A stretch of DNA of 64,000 bases from Psychroflexus planctonicus (GCF_014640195.1 NZ_BMGM01000001.1:310001-374000), one strand, 5' to 3'; positions 53,688 to 62,973 are shown, counted from the first letter of the stretch. A program made the numbers and translations. The notes: a model not told the origin generated them from the letters alone.

Positions 53688-53723
53688 AGTGGTTAACATC
53701 CAAACCAAGTTATTTCTTTCAAT

Positions 53724-55244
53724 TTATAAATGCTGCCCACTGACATGCAAGGGCTTCAACAAATCATTAACCGATTTTACAGGGCAAAACGTGCTAGACG
53801 GAACTTCTACAAAAAGCGTGTTCCAATATTCCATGGCGCCGTTCCATAAACCAGGAAGCTCCAATGCTTTTAAGGCTTTTCCTTCTACCGATTTTTCAGT
53901 TATAAAGCCACGGTCTGGATTTACATATTCCAATAAATTGAATTTCTCCCCTTGGTAATTCTTTACTCCACAAACCAAATCGACTGGATTAAAATGCGTG
54001 GCATCGGTTAAAATACTGGCTTGTTCGGGATTGTTTAAATCAATTTGCGATTTTTCTACAATTTGCAAGGAAGTGTTTCCTTTTCCATTGACCATCCAAT
54101 ACGGACCGCCGCCGGGTTCGCCTTCGTTTTTTACCATTCCACAAACGCGAATCGGTTTGTTTAAATGATGAATCATTTTTTGTGCGTCTTCTAAATCTTG
54201 GTCAACATTCAAGGAATCTTGTAGAAAATGAGCCGCTTTGTCCAATATTTCTTGACTTGGATTGTTCTGTAAAGCTTGGATTAATTCAAAGGTTTTTTCT
54301 TGAATTTCCAACAAGTATCCAGCTAAAGCTTTTTTGTAAAACGCATTGCTTTCTAAGTTGTTTCGATGCGAAATATTATCGATGTTTTTAATGAAAATGA
54401 CATCGGCATCTACATCGTTTAAATTTTCAATTAACGCACCATGACCGCCAGGACGGAATAATAATTTTCCATTGGCTAAGCGAAAAGGCTGATTTTGCAT
54501 ATCTACCGCCAAGGTATCGGTGGCTTTCTTCTGAAAGGAAAATGAAACTTCAAATTCCACTTGGGTTTCTTTTGAAATACGGTTTTTGATGTCGTTGAAT
54601 TCAGCTTCAAATTTAGTGAGGTGTTCTTCTGAAATGGTAAAATGCAAATGTGCTTTTCCTTCTTTTGAAGCATAAGCGGCAGCCTCGTAAAAATGTTCTT
54701 CAAAGGCAGAAACAGTGGTTTTGTTGTAATCGTGAAACGGAATTAATCCTTTAGGTAATGCATCCAATCCCAAGCCATTTTCAGCTAACATGAGTTGAAA
54801 AGCTTGATAAGCTTGTTCAGTTTGATTTAAACTTTCAAAATTTTCGATGCCGCTTTCAATGGCATCATAAAAAGGAAGCTCATCTAATTGATTTGCCATT
54901 TTTTGCAAACCCGCATATTTTTCTTTTTGCAATAAGTTGCTAAATTCTTCAACTGAATTAGCTTTTTCCATCAATTGATGCATGGCTTTGAACATTCGGG
55001 TTGCTGCACCACTAGCTGGAGTAAATTTTACTACTTTTAGTTGAGATTCGGCATCGTATTTTTCAACAAAATCATGTAGTTTTTCATCTGTAAAGGCTTC
55101 AATTCCTTGGTTGATATTAGCAGCAGAGCAGACTTCAGAAAAAGGAATTCCTTCTTCAAAAATTTCGAGATACCGATTTACCTTTTCTTGGCTTATGTTT
55201 AGTGCTTTAAGTTGTTGTTGATCATTTTCATTGAATTGAAACAT
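53724..55244 (-). CDS. DUF4301 family protein, nucleotidyltransferase-like
   Basis: This 506-residue cytoplasmic protein of the DUF4301 family has no assigned function that I know of. It contains TPASGAATRMFKAM (near residue 80), FRPGGHGALIENL (near 262) and IFIKNIDN (near 282). In order and spacing these resemble the LxGGxGTRM loop, the PGGHGD segment and the NxDN metal motif of UDP-sugar pyrophosphorylases, so a GT-A-type nucleotidyltransferase is inferred. ATG 55244 is the probable start; ATG 55256 would overlap the upstream gene by 8 bp. It is the last gene of the PnuC operon. Confidence 0.85.
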   Translation of the reverse strand: MFQFNENDQQQLKALNISQEKVNRYLEIFEEGIPFSEVCSAANINQGIEAFTDEKLHDFVEKYDAESQLKVVKFTPASGAATRMFKAMHQLMEKANSVEEFSNLLQKEKYAGLQKMANQLDELPFYDAIESGIENFESLNQTEQAYQAFQLMLAENGLGLDALPKGLIPFHDYNKTTVSAFEEHFYEAAAYASKEGKAHLHFTISEEHLTKFEAEFNDIKNRISKETQVEFEVSFSFQKKATDTLAVDMQNQPFRLANGKLLFRPGGHGALIENLNDVDADVIFIKNIDNISHRNNLESNAFYKKALAGYLLEIQEKTFELIQALQNNPSQEILDKAAHFLQDSLNVDQDLEDAQKMIHHLNKPIRVCGMVKNEGEPGGGPYWMVNGKGNTSLQIVEKSQIDLNNPEQASILTDATHFNPVDLVCGVKNYQGEKFNLLEYVNPDRGFITEKSVEGKALKALELPGLWNGAMEYWNTLFVEVPSSTFCPVKSVNDLLKPLHVSGQHL

Positions 55245-55248
55245 GGTT

Positions 55249-55812
55249 TTATTCATTTAATAGGTTCTGCAAAATGGGCTTACATTGCGCCAAACGCTGT
55301 GCTAAACTTCCGGTAGTTTTAATGTAAGGTAAATTGCGCTTAGTTAGTTCGTTAGCAAATATAGCAAACATTTTTTCTCTTTCGTTGGGTTTGTCGCGTA
55401 AGTCGTCAGGCTTCCAAGGGACATCGATGTCACATAAAATATACAATTGATATTCGTGTTTTTCGACGTGTTTTTCCAGCAAAGGATTGGTATAATTTTC
55501 AAAATACACATTGGCATACACCCAATTTTGAAGCAAATTGGTATCGCAAAACAAGATTTTATTCGCTTTTTTAGCTTCTTTATTTTCCAAGGCAATTTGT
55601 CCTTTGGCAATGGGAATCATGTCTTCTTCGGTACAGATTTCGTTATGCTGATCCCATTTTTTTTGCAGATACGTCCGCATGTATTCGGGTACCCAGCGCG
55701 TATTAAATAGTTCGGCTAAAGCTTTTGCTAAAGTAGATTTCCCGCTGCTTTCCGGACCAAATAAAACTACTTTAATAATTCCGTTTTGGGCTTGTTCAAG
55801 TTCTTTTTCCAT
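55249..55812 (-). CDS. NadR-like ribosylnicotinamide kinase / AAA family ATPase
   Basis: This 187-residue P-loop protein has GPESSGKSTLAKAL near residues 19-32, then WVPEYMRTYL, an FCDTNLLQNWVY segment and YILCDIDVPWKPDDLRD. This is the nicotinamide riboside kinase domain of NadR, here without the NMN adenylyltransferase or repressor domains of enteric NadR. The start is ATG 55812; the longer upstream reading is just the pnuC region in another frame. It overlaps the end of pnuC by 46 bp, which fits kinase trapping of the transported nucleoside. Confidence 0.88.
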   Translation of the reverse strand: MEKELEQAQNGIIKVVLFGPESSGKSTLAKALAELFNTRWVPEYMRTYLQKKWDQHNEICTEEDMIPIAKGQIALENKEAKKANKILFCDTNLLQNWVYANVYFENYTNPLLEKHVEKHEYQLYILCDIDVPWKPDDLRDKPNEREKMFAIFANELTKRNLPYIKTTGSLAQRLAQCKPILQNLLNE

Positions 55813-56405
55813 GCGTAGTAAGCAAATATAGCAATTAAGCCGAAGATAAAATATTGAATGGCGGTAAGCAGCAAACCTTTGTAAATGTACATGGGAATGG
55901 AAACAAAATCGCCAACAATCCAGAAAAGCCAATTTTCGATTTTCTTTTTGGCCATGAGCCACATGCCGACGAAAAAGATGCCTGTGGTGACCACATCTGC
56001 ATACGAAACCCAATTTTCCCATTTGTTGAATACTTGGTACACCAAAGCCACACCTACCAAAGTAGCCATAAACAAAATCAAGCTGGTACGTTGTTCATTT
56101 TTAGTCCACGAAGTAATGGGCAAATAGGCTTCATTTGAAACTTTTCTAGTCCACATATACCAACCGTACACACTCATGATAAAATAGTACACATTAATGA
56201 GCATATCGCCCAGCAAACCATACACCAATAAAATATAAACAAAAATCAAAGTACTGATGATGCCCGTTGGAAAAACCAAAATGTTATCCCGTTTAGAAAA
56301 GAGAACACTGAGCAGTCCGAAAAACACCCCAAGGATTTCTAATACTAGTAAATGCGTTTCTACACCTTGGTAAGGTTCGAGTAACTGATTAAAAATGGGG
56401 TTCAT
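55767..56405 (-). CDS. pnuC: PnuC-family vitamin/nucleoside transporter
   Basis: This 212-residue membrane protein has seven predicted helices, including the family core INVYYFIMSVYGWYMWTRK near residues 68-88 and WLFWIVGDFVSIPMYIYKG near 155. PnuC proteins facilitate diffusion of nicotinamide riboside, which a NadR kinase then traps as NMN; related PnuT proteins carry thiamine. The kinase gene downstream favours nicotinamide riboside, whereas the thiamine-binding-like gene upstream keeps thiamine possible. It overlaps both neighbours (17 bp upstream, 46 bp downstream). Confidence 0.88.
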   Translation of the reverse strand: MNPIFNQLLEPYQGVETHLLVLEILGVFFGLLSVLFSKRDNILVFPTGIISTLIFVYILLVYGLLGDMLINVYYFIMSVYGWYMWTRKVSNEAYLPITSWTKNEQRTSLILFMATLVGVALVYQVFNKWENWVSYADVVTTGIFFVGMWLMAKKKIENWLFWIVGDFVSIPMYIYKGLLLTAIQYFIFGLIAIFAYYAWKKNLNKPKTELLK

Positions 56406-56649
56406 AGTCCGCTCGATTGGATTTAACGATTTTTACGTACAACAAACCCCGCTCAATGGCTTCAAAAGCTACTTTCATTTCTTTGTTGAGCACTTGCATT
56501 ACTTCATCGTATTCGCCATAAACTTGGGTGCTTAACGGATTTTCCTTCATGGCTAAACCCGAATCGCGCAAAGCTTGTATAAATTGAATAATAGCCGGCT
56601 CGTAATCGTCTTGAATGGGTGTTAGGGTTAATTCTACTGAAATTTGCAT
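56389..56649 (-). CDS. Thiamine-binding-like protein (MTH1187/YkoF family)
   Basis: This 86-residue ferredoxin-like-fold protein (DUF77) starts QISVELTLTPIQDDYEPAI, has PLSTQVYGEYDEVMQVL in the middle, and ends VKIVKSNRADYEPHF. YkoF relatives bind thiamine. ATG 56649 starts directly at the conserved strand; an upstream start at 56667 would add six residues. It is the first gene of the operon. The -7 box TACATTTG (56665-56672) leaves a leader of about 10 nt, too short for a TPP riboswitch. Confidence 0.8.
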   Translation of the reverse strand: MQISVELTLTPIQDDYEPAIIQFIQALRDSGLAMKENPLSTQVYGEYDEVMQVLNKEMKVAFEAIERGLLYVKIVKSNRADYEPHF

Positions 56650-56664
56650 GTTTGTTTTTAGGAA

Positions 56665-56672
56665 CAAATGTA
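56665..56672 (-). promoter_or_regulatory. -7 box of the PnuC operon
   Basis: TACATTTG on the minus strand fits TAnnTTTG, 15 bases before the first start codon. No -33 box is clear. Confidence 0.45.
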
Positions 56673-56809
56673 AGGAAATAGAAATGTACTCATGTTGAAA
56701 TGTGTTATTAAGCTATTAGCCAGTAGCTCTTGGCTCTTGGCTATCCGCCAAAAGCTATCAAATTAAAAGCAGAATTTCGGCATTTTTATGCTGAGCCTTG
56801 CAAATAGTT

Positions 56810-56817
56810 TATATTTG
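56810..56817 (+). promoter_or_regulatory. -7 box of lepA
   Basis: TATATTTG matches TAnnTTTG about 45 bases before the lepA ATG. It is part of the small palindrome TTGCAAA...TTTGCAA (56798-56820). Confidence 0.45.
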
Positions 56818-56861
56818 CAAAAAATTAGACGGCGGAAGCAGTTGAAGCATGAATTTTGTGT

Positions 56862-58658
56862 ATGAAAAACATTAGAAACTTTTGTATTATAGCCCATATC
56901 GACCACGGAAAAAGCACCTTGGCAGATCGTTTGTTGGATTCAACCAATTCGGTTACCTCTCGCGAAAAACAGGAGCAATTGCTGGACAGTATGGACTTAG
57001 AGCGTGAACGTGGAATTACCATTAAAAGTCACGCTATACAAATGGTGCATACACATGAAGGTGTAGAATACACACTGAATTTAATCGACACCCCAGGTCA
57101 TGTTGATTTTTCCTACGAAGTGTCGCGTTCCATCGCGGCTTGCGAAGGCGCTTTGCTTATTGTAGACGCCGCACAAAGTATTCAGGCACAAACCATTTCC
57201 AACTTATACTTGGCTTTAGAAAACGATTTGGAAATTATTCCTGTGTTGAATAAAGTAGATTTACCCAGTGCCAATCCAGAAGAAGTAACCGACGATATAG
57301 TAGATTTACTGGGTTGCGATGCTTCGGATGTAATTCCTGCCAGCGCCAAAACAGGCTTGGGCATCGATGAAATTTTAAAAGCCATTATCGAACGTGTTCC
57401 CGCTCCAAAAGGAGATCCTGATGCACCTTTGCGTGCTTTGGTTTTCGATTCGGTGTACAATCCGTTTCGGGGTGTGGAAACCTATTTTCGGGTTTTTGAT
57501 GGAAGCATAAAAAAGAACCAGAAAATTAAGTTTGTTGCTACCAACAAATCTTATGGCGCTGATGAAATCGGCACCTTAAAGTTAAAGCAATTCCCCAGAA
57601 ATGAAATAAAAGCAGGTGATGTTGGTTACCTCATCACGGGTATTAAAGATGCCCGCGAAGTAAAAGTAGGCGATACCATAACCGATTCAGAAATACCAAC
57701 AACGGCGGTAATTTCTGGTTTTGAAGATGTAAAACCCATGGTTTTTGCTGGAATTTATCCAGTGGATACCGAAGAATATGAAGATTTGCGTGCTTCCATG
57801 GAAAAACTACAATTGAATGATGCTTCTTTGGTTTTTCAACCAGAAAGTTCGGCTGCATTAGGATTTGGTTTCCGCTGTGGATTTTTAGGCATGTTGCATT
57901 TGGAAATCATTCAAGAACGTTTAGAACGTGAATTTGATATGACGGTCATTACCACCGTTCCTAACGTTTCGTATTTGGCATACACCACCAAAAATCCTGA
58001 TGAAGGAATTATAGTGAGCAATCCAAGTGATTTACCTGAACCTTCGACTTTAAGTCATGTAGAAGAACCTTACATTAAAGCCAGCATCATTACCAAAGCC
58101 GATTTTGTTGGACCTGTAATGGGTTTATGTATCGAAAAACGTGGGGAAATCACCAACCAAAGTTACTTGACTACCGAGCGCGTAGAATTGAGTTTCGATA
58201 TGCCGCTAGCGGAAATTGTATTCGATTTTTACGATCGTTTGAAAACTGTTTCCAAAGGCTATGCTTCATTTGATTATTCGCCTATTGGAATGCGCAAATC
58301 GAAATTGGTAAAAGTAGATGTACTCTTAAACGGAAACACAGTAGATGCGCTTTCGGCATTAATTCACCAAGACAATGCTTACAACATTGGTAAGAAAATG
58401 TGTGAAAAGTTGAAAGAACTCATTCCAAGACAACAATTTGATATCCCGATTCAAGCGGCAATTGGCGCCAAAATCATCGCTCGTGAAACCGTAAAAGCTT
58501 TACGTAAAGATGTTACTGCCAAATGTTATGGTGGAGATATTTCACGTAAACGAAAACTGTTAGAAAAACAGAAAAAAGGAAAAAAACGCATGCGCCAAGT
58601 TGGTAATGTAGAAATTCCGCAAGAAGCTTTTATGGCGGTGTTGAAGCTGAATGATTAG
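56862..58658 (+). CDS. lepA: Translation elongation factor 4 (LepA)
   Basis: This 598-residue GTPase has the G1 motif [10 protein letters not shown] near residue 10, ERGITIKS (switch I) near 49, DTPGHVDF (G3) near 76 and [10 protein letters not shown] (G4) near 130. EF-G-like domains II, III and V follow, and the LepA-specific C-terminal domain ends [17 protein letters not shown]. It binds ribosomes and back-translocates or aids initiation under stress. ATG 56862 is used; a TTG two codons upstream is unlikely. Confidence 0.96.
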   Translation: MKNIRNFCIIAHIDHGKSTLADRLLDSTNSVTSREKQEQLLDSMDLERERGITIKSHAIQMVHTHEGVEYTLNLIDTPGHVDFSYEVSRSIAACEGALLIVDAAQSIQAQTISNLYLALENDLEIIPVLNKVDLPSANPEEVTDDIVDLLGCDASDVIPASAKTGLGIDEILKAIIERVPAPKGDPDAPLRALVFDSVYNPFRGVETYFRVFDGSIKKNQKIKFVATNKSYGADEIGTLKLKQFPRNEIKAGDVGYLITGIKDAREVKVGDTITDSEIPTTAVISGFEDVKPMVFAGIYPVDTEEYEDLRASMEKLQLNDASLVFQPESSAALGFGFRCGFLGMLHLEIIQERLEREFDMTVITTVPNVSYLAYTTKNPDEGIIVSNPSDLPEPSTLSHVEEPYIKASIITKADFVGPVMGLCIEKRGEITNQSYLTTERVELSFDMPLAEIVFDFYDRLKTVSKGYASFDYSPIGMRKSKLVKVDVLLNGNTVDALSALIHQDNAYNIGKKMCEKLKELIPRQQFDIPIQAAIGAKIIARETVKALRKDVTAKCYGGDISRKRKLLEKQKKGKKRMRQVGNVEIPQEAFMAVLKLND

Positions 58659-59336
58659 GTTTGGTTTAGAAGTTAGACCGTTTCAATTAAAATAAAACAG
58701 AGATAGCTCGGATTTGCAATCCGAAAAGATAATGCTATACTTCAATAATTATAGATACAGATAATTCGGATTTGCAATCCGAAAAAATAATGCTACAATT
58801 CAATAATTATAGATTTCAGGGCGCTGCCCCTTTTCTTCTTTTTAGGTCTACACAATATTAGGAAGATTTGTGAGCCATGCTCCCAAAAATAAAGATAGCT
58901 CGGATTTGCAATCCGAGCGAAAGTAAAATACTCAAATCCCATAAGTAAGGCTATCCGAAGTTTGCAACTTCGGATTACGCTAAACTCTAACAAACCGAAT
59001 AACAGATAACAGAGATAGCTCGGATTTGCAATCCGAGCAGAGAATGTTACACTTCAATAATTATAGATTTCAGAGCGCTGCCCCTTTTCTTCTTTTTAGG
59101 TCTACACAATATTATGAAGATTTGTGAGCCATGCTCCCAAAAATAAAGATAGCTCGGATTTGCAATCCGAGCAGAAATAAAATACTAAACTACCCTGTAG
59201 GTAACGCTATCCGAAGTTTGCAACTTCGGATTACACTAAACTCTTATAAGCCGAATATCTTTTTTGTGAACAAAATAAACTTTAAATTTGTTGTAGTTAA
59301 TACGCTAAAATCTTGATTTTTACTTCTTTTAATATA
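58659..59336. repeat. Tandem 254-bp repeat array of REP-like hairpins
   Basis: No gene is seen. A unit of about 254 bp is present twice (about 58758-59010 and 59012-59260). Each unit contains CTCGGATT-TGC-AATCCGAG, the GGGCGCTGCCCC core (about 58816 and 59071), a stretch around TTTAGGTCTACACAATATTA, and ATCCGAAGTT-TGC-AACTTCGGAT (58953-58975 and 59209-59231). A shorter 60-bp repeat precedes it (58701-58800). Further hairpins are at 58765-58783, 58898-58918, 59018-59038 and 59152-59172. TAAATTTG at 59283-59290 may be the -7 box of the next gene. Confidence 0.85.
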
Positions 59337-60227
59337 ATGAGAAACACGTTACTTTTAAGCTTTTTTATCTTTGGACTTGGAGCCACAGCTCAAGATTACA
59401 CGCCATTATTGGACGAATTGAATGAGTGGCAATTTACCAGTTGTTATTTTGGTTGTGGAACAGACATATATTATACCGATGGAGATACCATAGTAAATGG
59501 CAAAGAATACAAAATCTTAGATGGTTATCATTATATAAATCGAAATGTATTAATTCGAGAAGATGTAAATGAGAAAAAAGTATTTCTCACCATTACGCAA
59601 CCTCAATATGCTGAAGACATCTTATTATACGATTTTTCTTTAGAAGAAGGAGATTCGATAAATATGAAAAATCCGTTGACACCTTTTCCAACTAATGCAG
59701 GTTATTTTATGCTGGATTCCATCAGGTTGCAACAAAATGAAAACGGAAATAACAACAAGTATTTTTATTTTACCCCGACACCAAACAACTCAACTTATAT
59801 TGAAAGTGCAAAATGGATAGAAGGTGTTGGATCGATATCATTAATCAATGCGCCTGGGGGTGAACCTGATATTAATCAAGTTGGCGAATTGAGCTGTGCA
59901 TTTAAAAATACTGAATTGTTTTACTCCAATTTAGATTCTATATCTAGCTGTGACCCTATGCTTTTAAGTATTGATGAAATAATCAACGCTCCAATAGAAA
60001 TTGAATTGTTACCCCAACCCGAAAGAAATCATTTTTTATTAACCAATGCAAAAGATGTCAGAGAAGTTTTAGTTTATGGTATCAATGGAATGCTTTATAA
60101 AAACATTCTTTCTCACAACCAAACTGAGTTTAAATTGGATTTAAGCGATTTAGAAACGGGTATTTTTATTTTAAAATTAAGTTTACACCATCGCAAAGCT
60201 GAAACTTTTAAAGTGGTAGTAAAATAA
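59337..60227 (+). CDS. T9SS cargo protein with C-terminal sorting domain
   Basis: This 296-residue secreted protein has a signal peptide (RNTLLLSFFIFGLGATA, cleaved before QDY) and a middle part of unknown family with paired cysteines (TSCYFGCGTD, SSCDP). Its C-terminal type A sorting domain of about 75 residues runs from IELLPQPERNHFLLTNAK to ETFKVVVK. It is therefore exported by the type IX system. The start is ATG 59337, not the upstream in-frame TTG/ATT region at 59313. It sits between copies of the same repeat (58.7-59.3 kb and 60.27-60.35 kb). Confidence 0.85.
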   Translation: MRNTLLLSFFIFGLGATAQDYTPLLDELNEWQFTSCYFGCGTDIYYTDGDTIVNGKEYKILDGYHYINRNVLIREDVNEKKVFLTITQPQYAEDILLYDFSLEEGDSINMKNPLTPFPTNAGYFMLDSIRLQQNENGNNNKYFYFTPTPNNSTYIESAKWIEGVGSISLINAPGGEPDINQVGELSCAFKNTELFYSNLDSISSCDPMLLSIDEIINAPIEIELLPQPERNHFLLTNAKDVREVLVYGINGMLYKNILSHNQTEFKLDLSDLETGIFILKLSLHHRKAETFKVVVK

Positions 60228-60265
60228 AAAAACACCTAACGGGATAAAGGTATAACTAAACATAT

Positions 60266-60349
60266 GCTATCCGAAGTTTGCAACTTCGGATTATGCTAAA
60301 CTCTTACAAACCGAATAACAGATAATTCGGATTTGCAATCCGAGCAGAA
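60266..60349. repeat. Partial copy of the 254-bp repeat unit
   Basis: ATCCGAAGTT-TGC-AACTTCGGAT (60269-60291), then ACAAACCGAATAACAGATAA and TCGGATT-TGC-AATCCGA (60327-60343), reproduce about 85 bp of the unit at 58949-59040 in the same orientation. The T9SS cargo gene is thus flanked by direct repeats. Confidence 0.8.
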
Positions 60350-60387
60350 AAAATACAGATTTAGCTAAGTTAAAAGTAATAAACTAA

Positions 60388-62850
60388 TCAATTGATTTCA
60401 TAAAACAAAATGGAATCTTCTTCGCCCATTAACATCAGTTGAATTTTACTAGCCTCTGTGCTAAAATAATCTACAGCAGAATTTCCGTAAACAGGAAAGC
60501 CTTTCAATGCATTTCCAAACTCATCAAAAACATAGAGCTTTTTAGCTTGCGTATCGGTTACACTTACCCAAGTTTTGTCTTGACTTTGTATGATTTGCGG
60601 AGCAGTGTACAAGCCATAATCTAATTCAATTTGTACTTCATTTATTTGAAGTATGTTTTCAGAAAGCGTGACCAAAAGTCGGTTGTTTGCTGAAATAAAA
60701 TGCGTGGGCAATAAATCTTTTTCGGTGATTTCTAATTTTCCTTCTTCTGAAATTTGCACTAAATTTCCATCTTTGGTAGTGGAAGTAAATTTACCATCGT
60801 AGAGAAACCAAGGATTTCCAGAAAATTCAACATCGGTTGTATAAGAAACCCGTTCTTTCCCAGTTCGGTCTAAAATATGAAGTTTCCCTGAAGCTTCTTG
60901 CACTAACAAATAATCTTTTCTACCAATCCTAAAGTGCTTGGGTGGATGGCTAATGGCTGAATTATCAGTTGTAAAGGCAAAACCTTTTACCTGTTTTCCT
61001 TCTTTGTTAAAGGCTTTCATTTTGTTGCCTTGACAAATAATAAATCGGTGTTTACCATTATTGTCGTAATCAAAAATTTGCAGGGGTTGCGTGATTTTTT
61101 CTTTTAATTGAATTGGAAATGGCGCTACATTATTTCCGTTTTTATCCAATACATAAATCTTATTTTCAGTAGCAAAAGCCAATTGAAGTCTTGTATTTCG
61201 GTAAATATCAAATTCAATGGCTTGACCTAAAATAACTTCATTCAATTTTTTATCCCATATCAGGTTACCGTTATCATCTAAAAGTTGGGTCTGTAAATTT
61301 TGGTCTTGTAAAAAAACATCGCGTTGCTTGGTACGCCAATTGGTAAAAAACTGGGGTTTATTTAAGGTTTTTGTTTCTAATTTAAATCTGCCTTTTTGCT
61401 TAACCACAGCCGTTTCAATATCTTGTTTTGTTTCTTGTAAAACGGCGTTTAAATAAGCGTATTCTTCATCTACATTCATTTGCAGTGCCAAACCTTTGTA
61501 ATCTGAAAACGAAAGTGCCTTTACATTTTGTTTAAAAGTTGAATGACTCTTGGTTTGCATGTAATCTGCCCAATTTTCTGACAATGCGTATAACAAAGCG
61601 GTAGACTCGTTGCTTAATTTTTCTACTTGCGTTTGGTAACTGCTTTGTTGATGTAAACTTAAGCGATTAACGTGATTTATAATGGTATTTTCAAGGGCTT
61701 CAACAGAAGTGGAAAACACAAAGAAATCTTCAATTTGCGTTACAAAATTAGCTTGCTTCAACACGATAAGCGGTGCATAAATTTGAAGCAAATCCGTTTC
61801 GTTCAATTGAAAAATTTCAAAATTTCTAAAATTCTTTTGAAACTCCATTAAAGGTTTTAAATCTTCTAAAGTTGTTGCTGCTTTCTTGCTTCGCAACACT
61901 ACTAAATCTTGATTAGTAAAGTGAATTTTACTTACTTCGCTTAAGTGTTCTAAAATGGGTTGATACTTGGTTTTATCTGGTAAACCAAGTGTTTTTCGTT
62001 GTGCTAAATAAGCTTCAAAATCAGTAATGGCATAACTTTCAAAACCTATGGCATTTAACGGGACTAGCTTGGCAATTTCATGCTGAATACGCTTTTGGTT
62101 TTTCAACAAACCTACTTTTCTTTTTTGAGCATGATTATTTATACCTACGCCGCTTAATTGTAATTTATCTGAATTTATCTTTACATCTAATGCAACCCAA
62201 TCGGTTAAGTTACTAAACAAAAAATAGGTATGTTCTGCAAAAGCTTTATTGTATATATTTTTAAATTCATCTAAGTGTAAAAACAAGCTTGGCGAATCAC
62301 CATCTACCGTTTTGAGCACATCAGTAAAAGCTTCATCTATAGGAATTTGGTTTTCGATATCTCGAATTTTATTTTCTACAATTAATTTTGAATCGCTAAC
62401 CAAAATATTATTTTCAAACCAAACTGCATACAGATTTTTCTCTTTCCAAGTGAACTCGTGTATTTGTTTGCCTTCGTAATTGAAGGTTTTATGATTGGAA
62501 ATTTCAGCTTTTAATCCTTGAAAATTTACATCTTCAGATGAAGCAATAAAGCTGGCAGCAATATCTTTCTTTCCTACTGCAGAAAAACAAAACACGCCAT
62601 TTGCAGCCGTTTCAAACTGATTAAAAAATTCAACTTGATTTGCCACTTCTTTAAAAATAGGTAAGTCTTGATTTTCTTCAAAAAAAGAATTTTTTAATAA
62701 TGTTGAAGAAGTGCTTGCCAAATCTTCACTTTGAAATATCAAGATGGAGGAAGACGGAATTAAATCGATTGGACGCCATGCTGATGGTTGCGTAGATGAA
62801 GTACAAGACAGAAGTAAAAAGGTAAGAAAGAGACTGAAAACAAACTTCAT
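60388..62850 (-). CDS. Large lipoprotein with C-terminal propeller-like repeats
   Basis: This 820-residue lipoprotein (lipobox FLLLSC, Cys16) begins with a region around PIDLIPSSSILIFQSEDL, reminiscent of DUF3352-type proteins. A C-terminal half from about 490 is made of repeats such as RTKQRDVFLQDQNLQTQLLDDNGNLIWDK, KIYVLDKNGNNVAPFPIQ and KMKAFNKEGKQVKGFAF. These resemble PQQ/FG-GAP-type beta-propeller blades. I do not recognise a specific function. It lies downstream of rnhB on the same strand, an order I believe is common in Flavobacteriaceae. Confidence 0.75.
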   Translation of the reverse strand: MKFVFSLFLTFLLLSCTSSTQPSAWRPIDLIPSSSILIFQSEDLASTSSTLLKNSFFEENQDLPIFKEVANQVEFFNQFETAANGVFCFSAVGKKDIAASFIASSEDVNFQGLKAEISNHKTFNYEGKQIHEFTWKEKNLYAVWFENNILVSDSKLIVENKIRDIENQIPIDEAFTDVLKTVDGDSPSLFLHLDEFKNIYNKAFAEHTYFLFSNLTDWVALDVKINSDKLQLSGVGINNHAQKRKVGLLKNQKRIQHEIAKLVPLNAIGFESYAITDFEAYLAQRKTLGLPDKTKYQPILEHLSEVSKIHFTNQDLVVLRSKKAATTLEDLKPLMEFQKNFRNFEIFQLNETDLLQIYAPLIVLKQANFVTQIEDFFVFSTSVEALENTIINHVNRLSLHQQSSYQTQVEKLSNESTALLYALSENWADYMQTKSHSTFKQNVKALSFSDYKGLALQMNVDEEYAYLNAVLQETKQDIETAVVKQKGRFKLETKTLNKPQFFTNWRTKQRDVFLQDQNLQTQLLDDNGNLIWDKKLNEVILGQAIEFDIYRNTRLQLAFATENKIYVLDKNGNNVAPFPIQLKEKITQPLQIFDYDNNGKHRFIICQGNKMKAFNKEGKQVKGFAFTTDNSAISHPPKHFRIGRKDYLLVQEASGKLHILDRTGKERVSYTTDVEFSGNPWFLYDGKFTSTTKDGNLVQISEEGKLEITEKDLLPTHFISANNRLLVTLSENILQINEVQIELDYGLYTAPQIIQSQDKTWVSVTDTQAKKLYVFDEFGNALKGFPVYGNSAVDYFSTEASKIQLMLMGEEDSILFYEIN

Positions 62851-62973
62851 AGCACAAATATATTATATTGCAAAGCAACAGAATTTTTTTAAAACTAATT
62901 GAATAAAGTAAGGCTTTAATAAAAGAAAATTGATGGAATCCGATTCCCTTTTTATTTCTAACCGAAAAAAGCA

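Noticed and set aside
55813-56022. N-terminal extension of the NadR-like kinase
   Set aside because: The extra 70 residues are the pnuC coding sequence read in another frame; the conserved protein begins at ATG 55812.
56650-56720. TPP riboswitch upstream of the thiamine-binding-like gene
   Set aside because: No THI-box core is seen, and the -7 box lies about 15 bases from the start codon, leaving no room for a riboswitch.
58953-58975. Terminator of lepA
   Set aside because: The hairpin lacks a following T-run, lies about 300 bp beyond the stop codon and is one of many identical repeats, so it is classed as REP-like.
58700-59240. CRISPR array
   Set aside because: The repeats are palindromic hairpins with irregular spacing inside a 254-bp tandem unit, and no cas genes are present.
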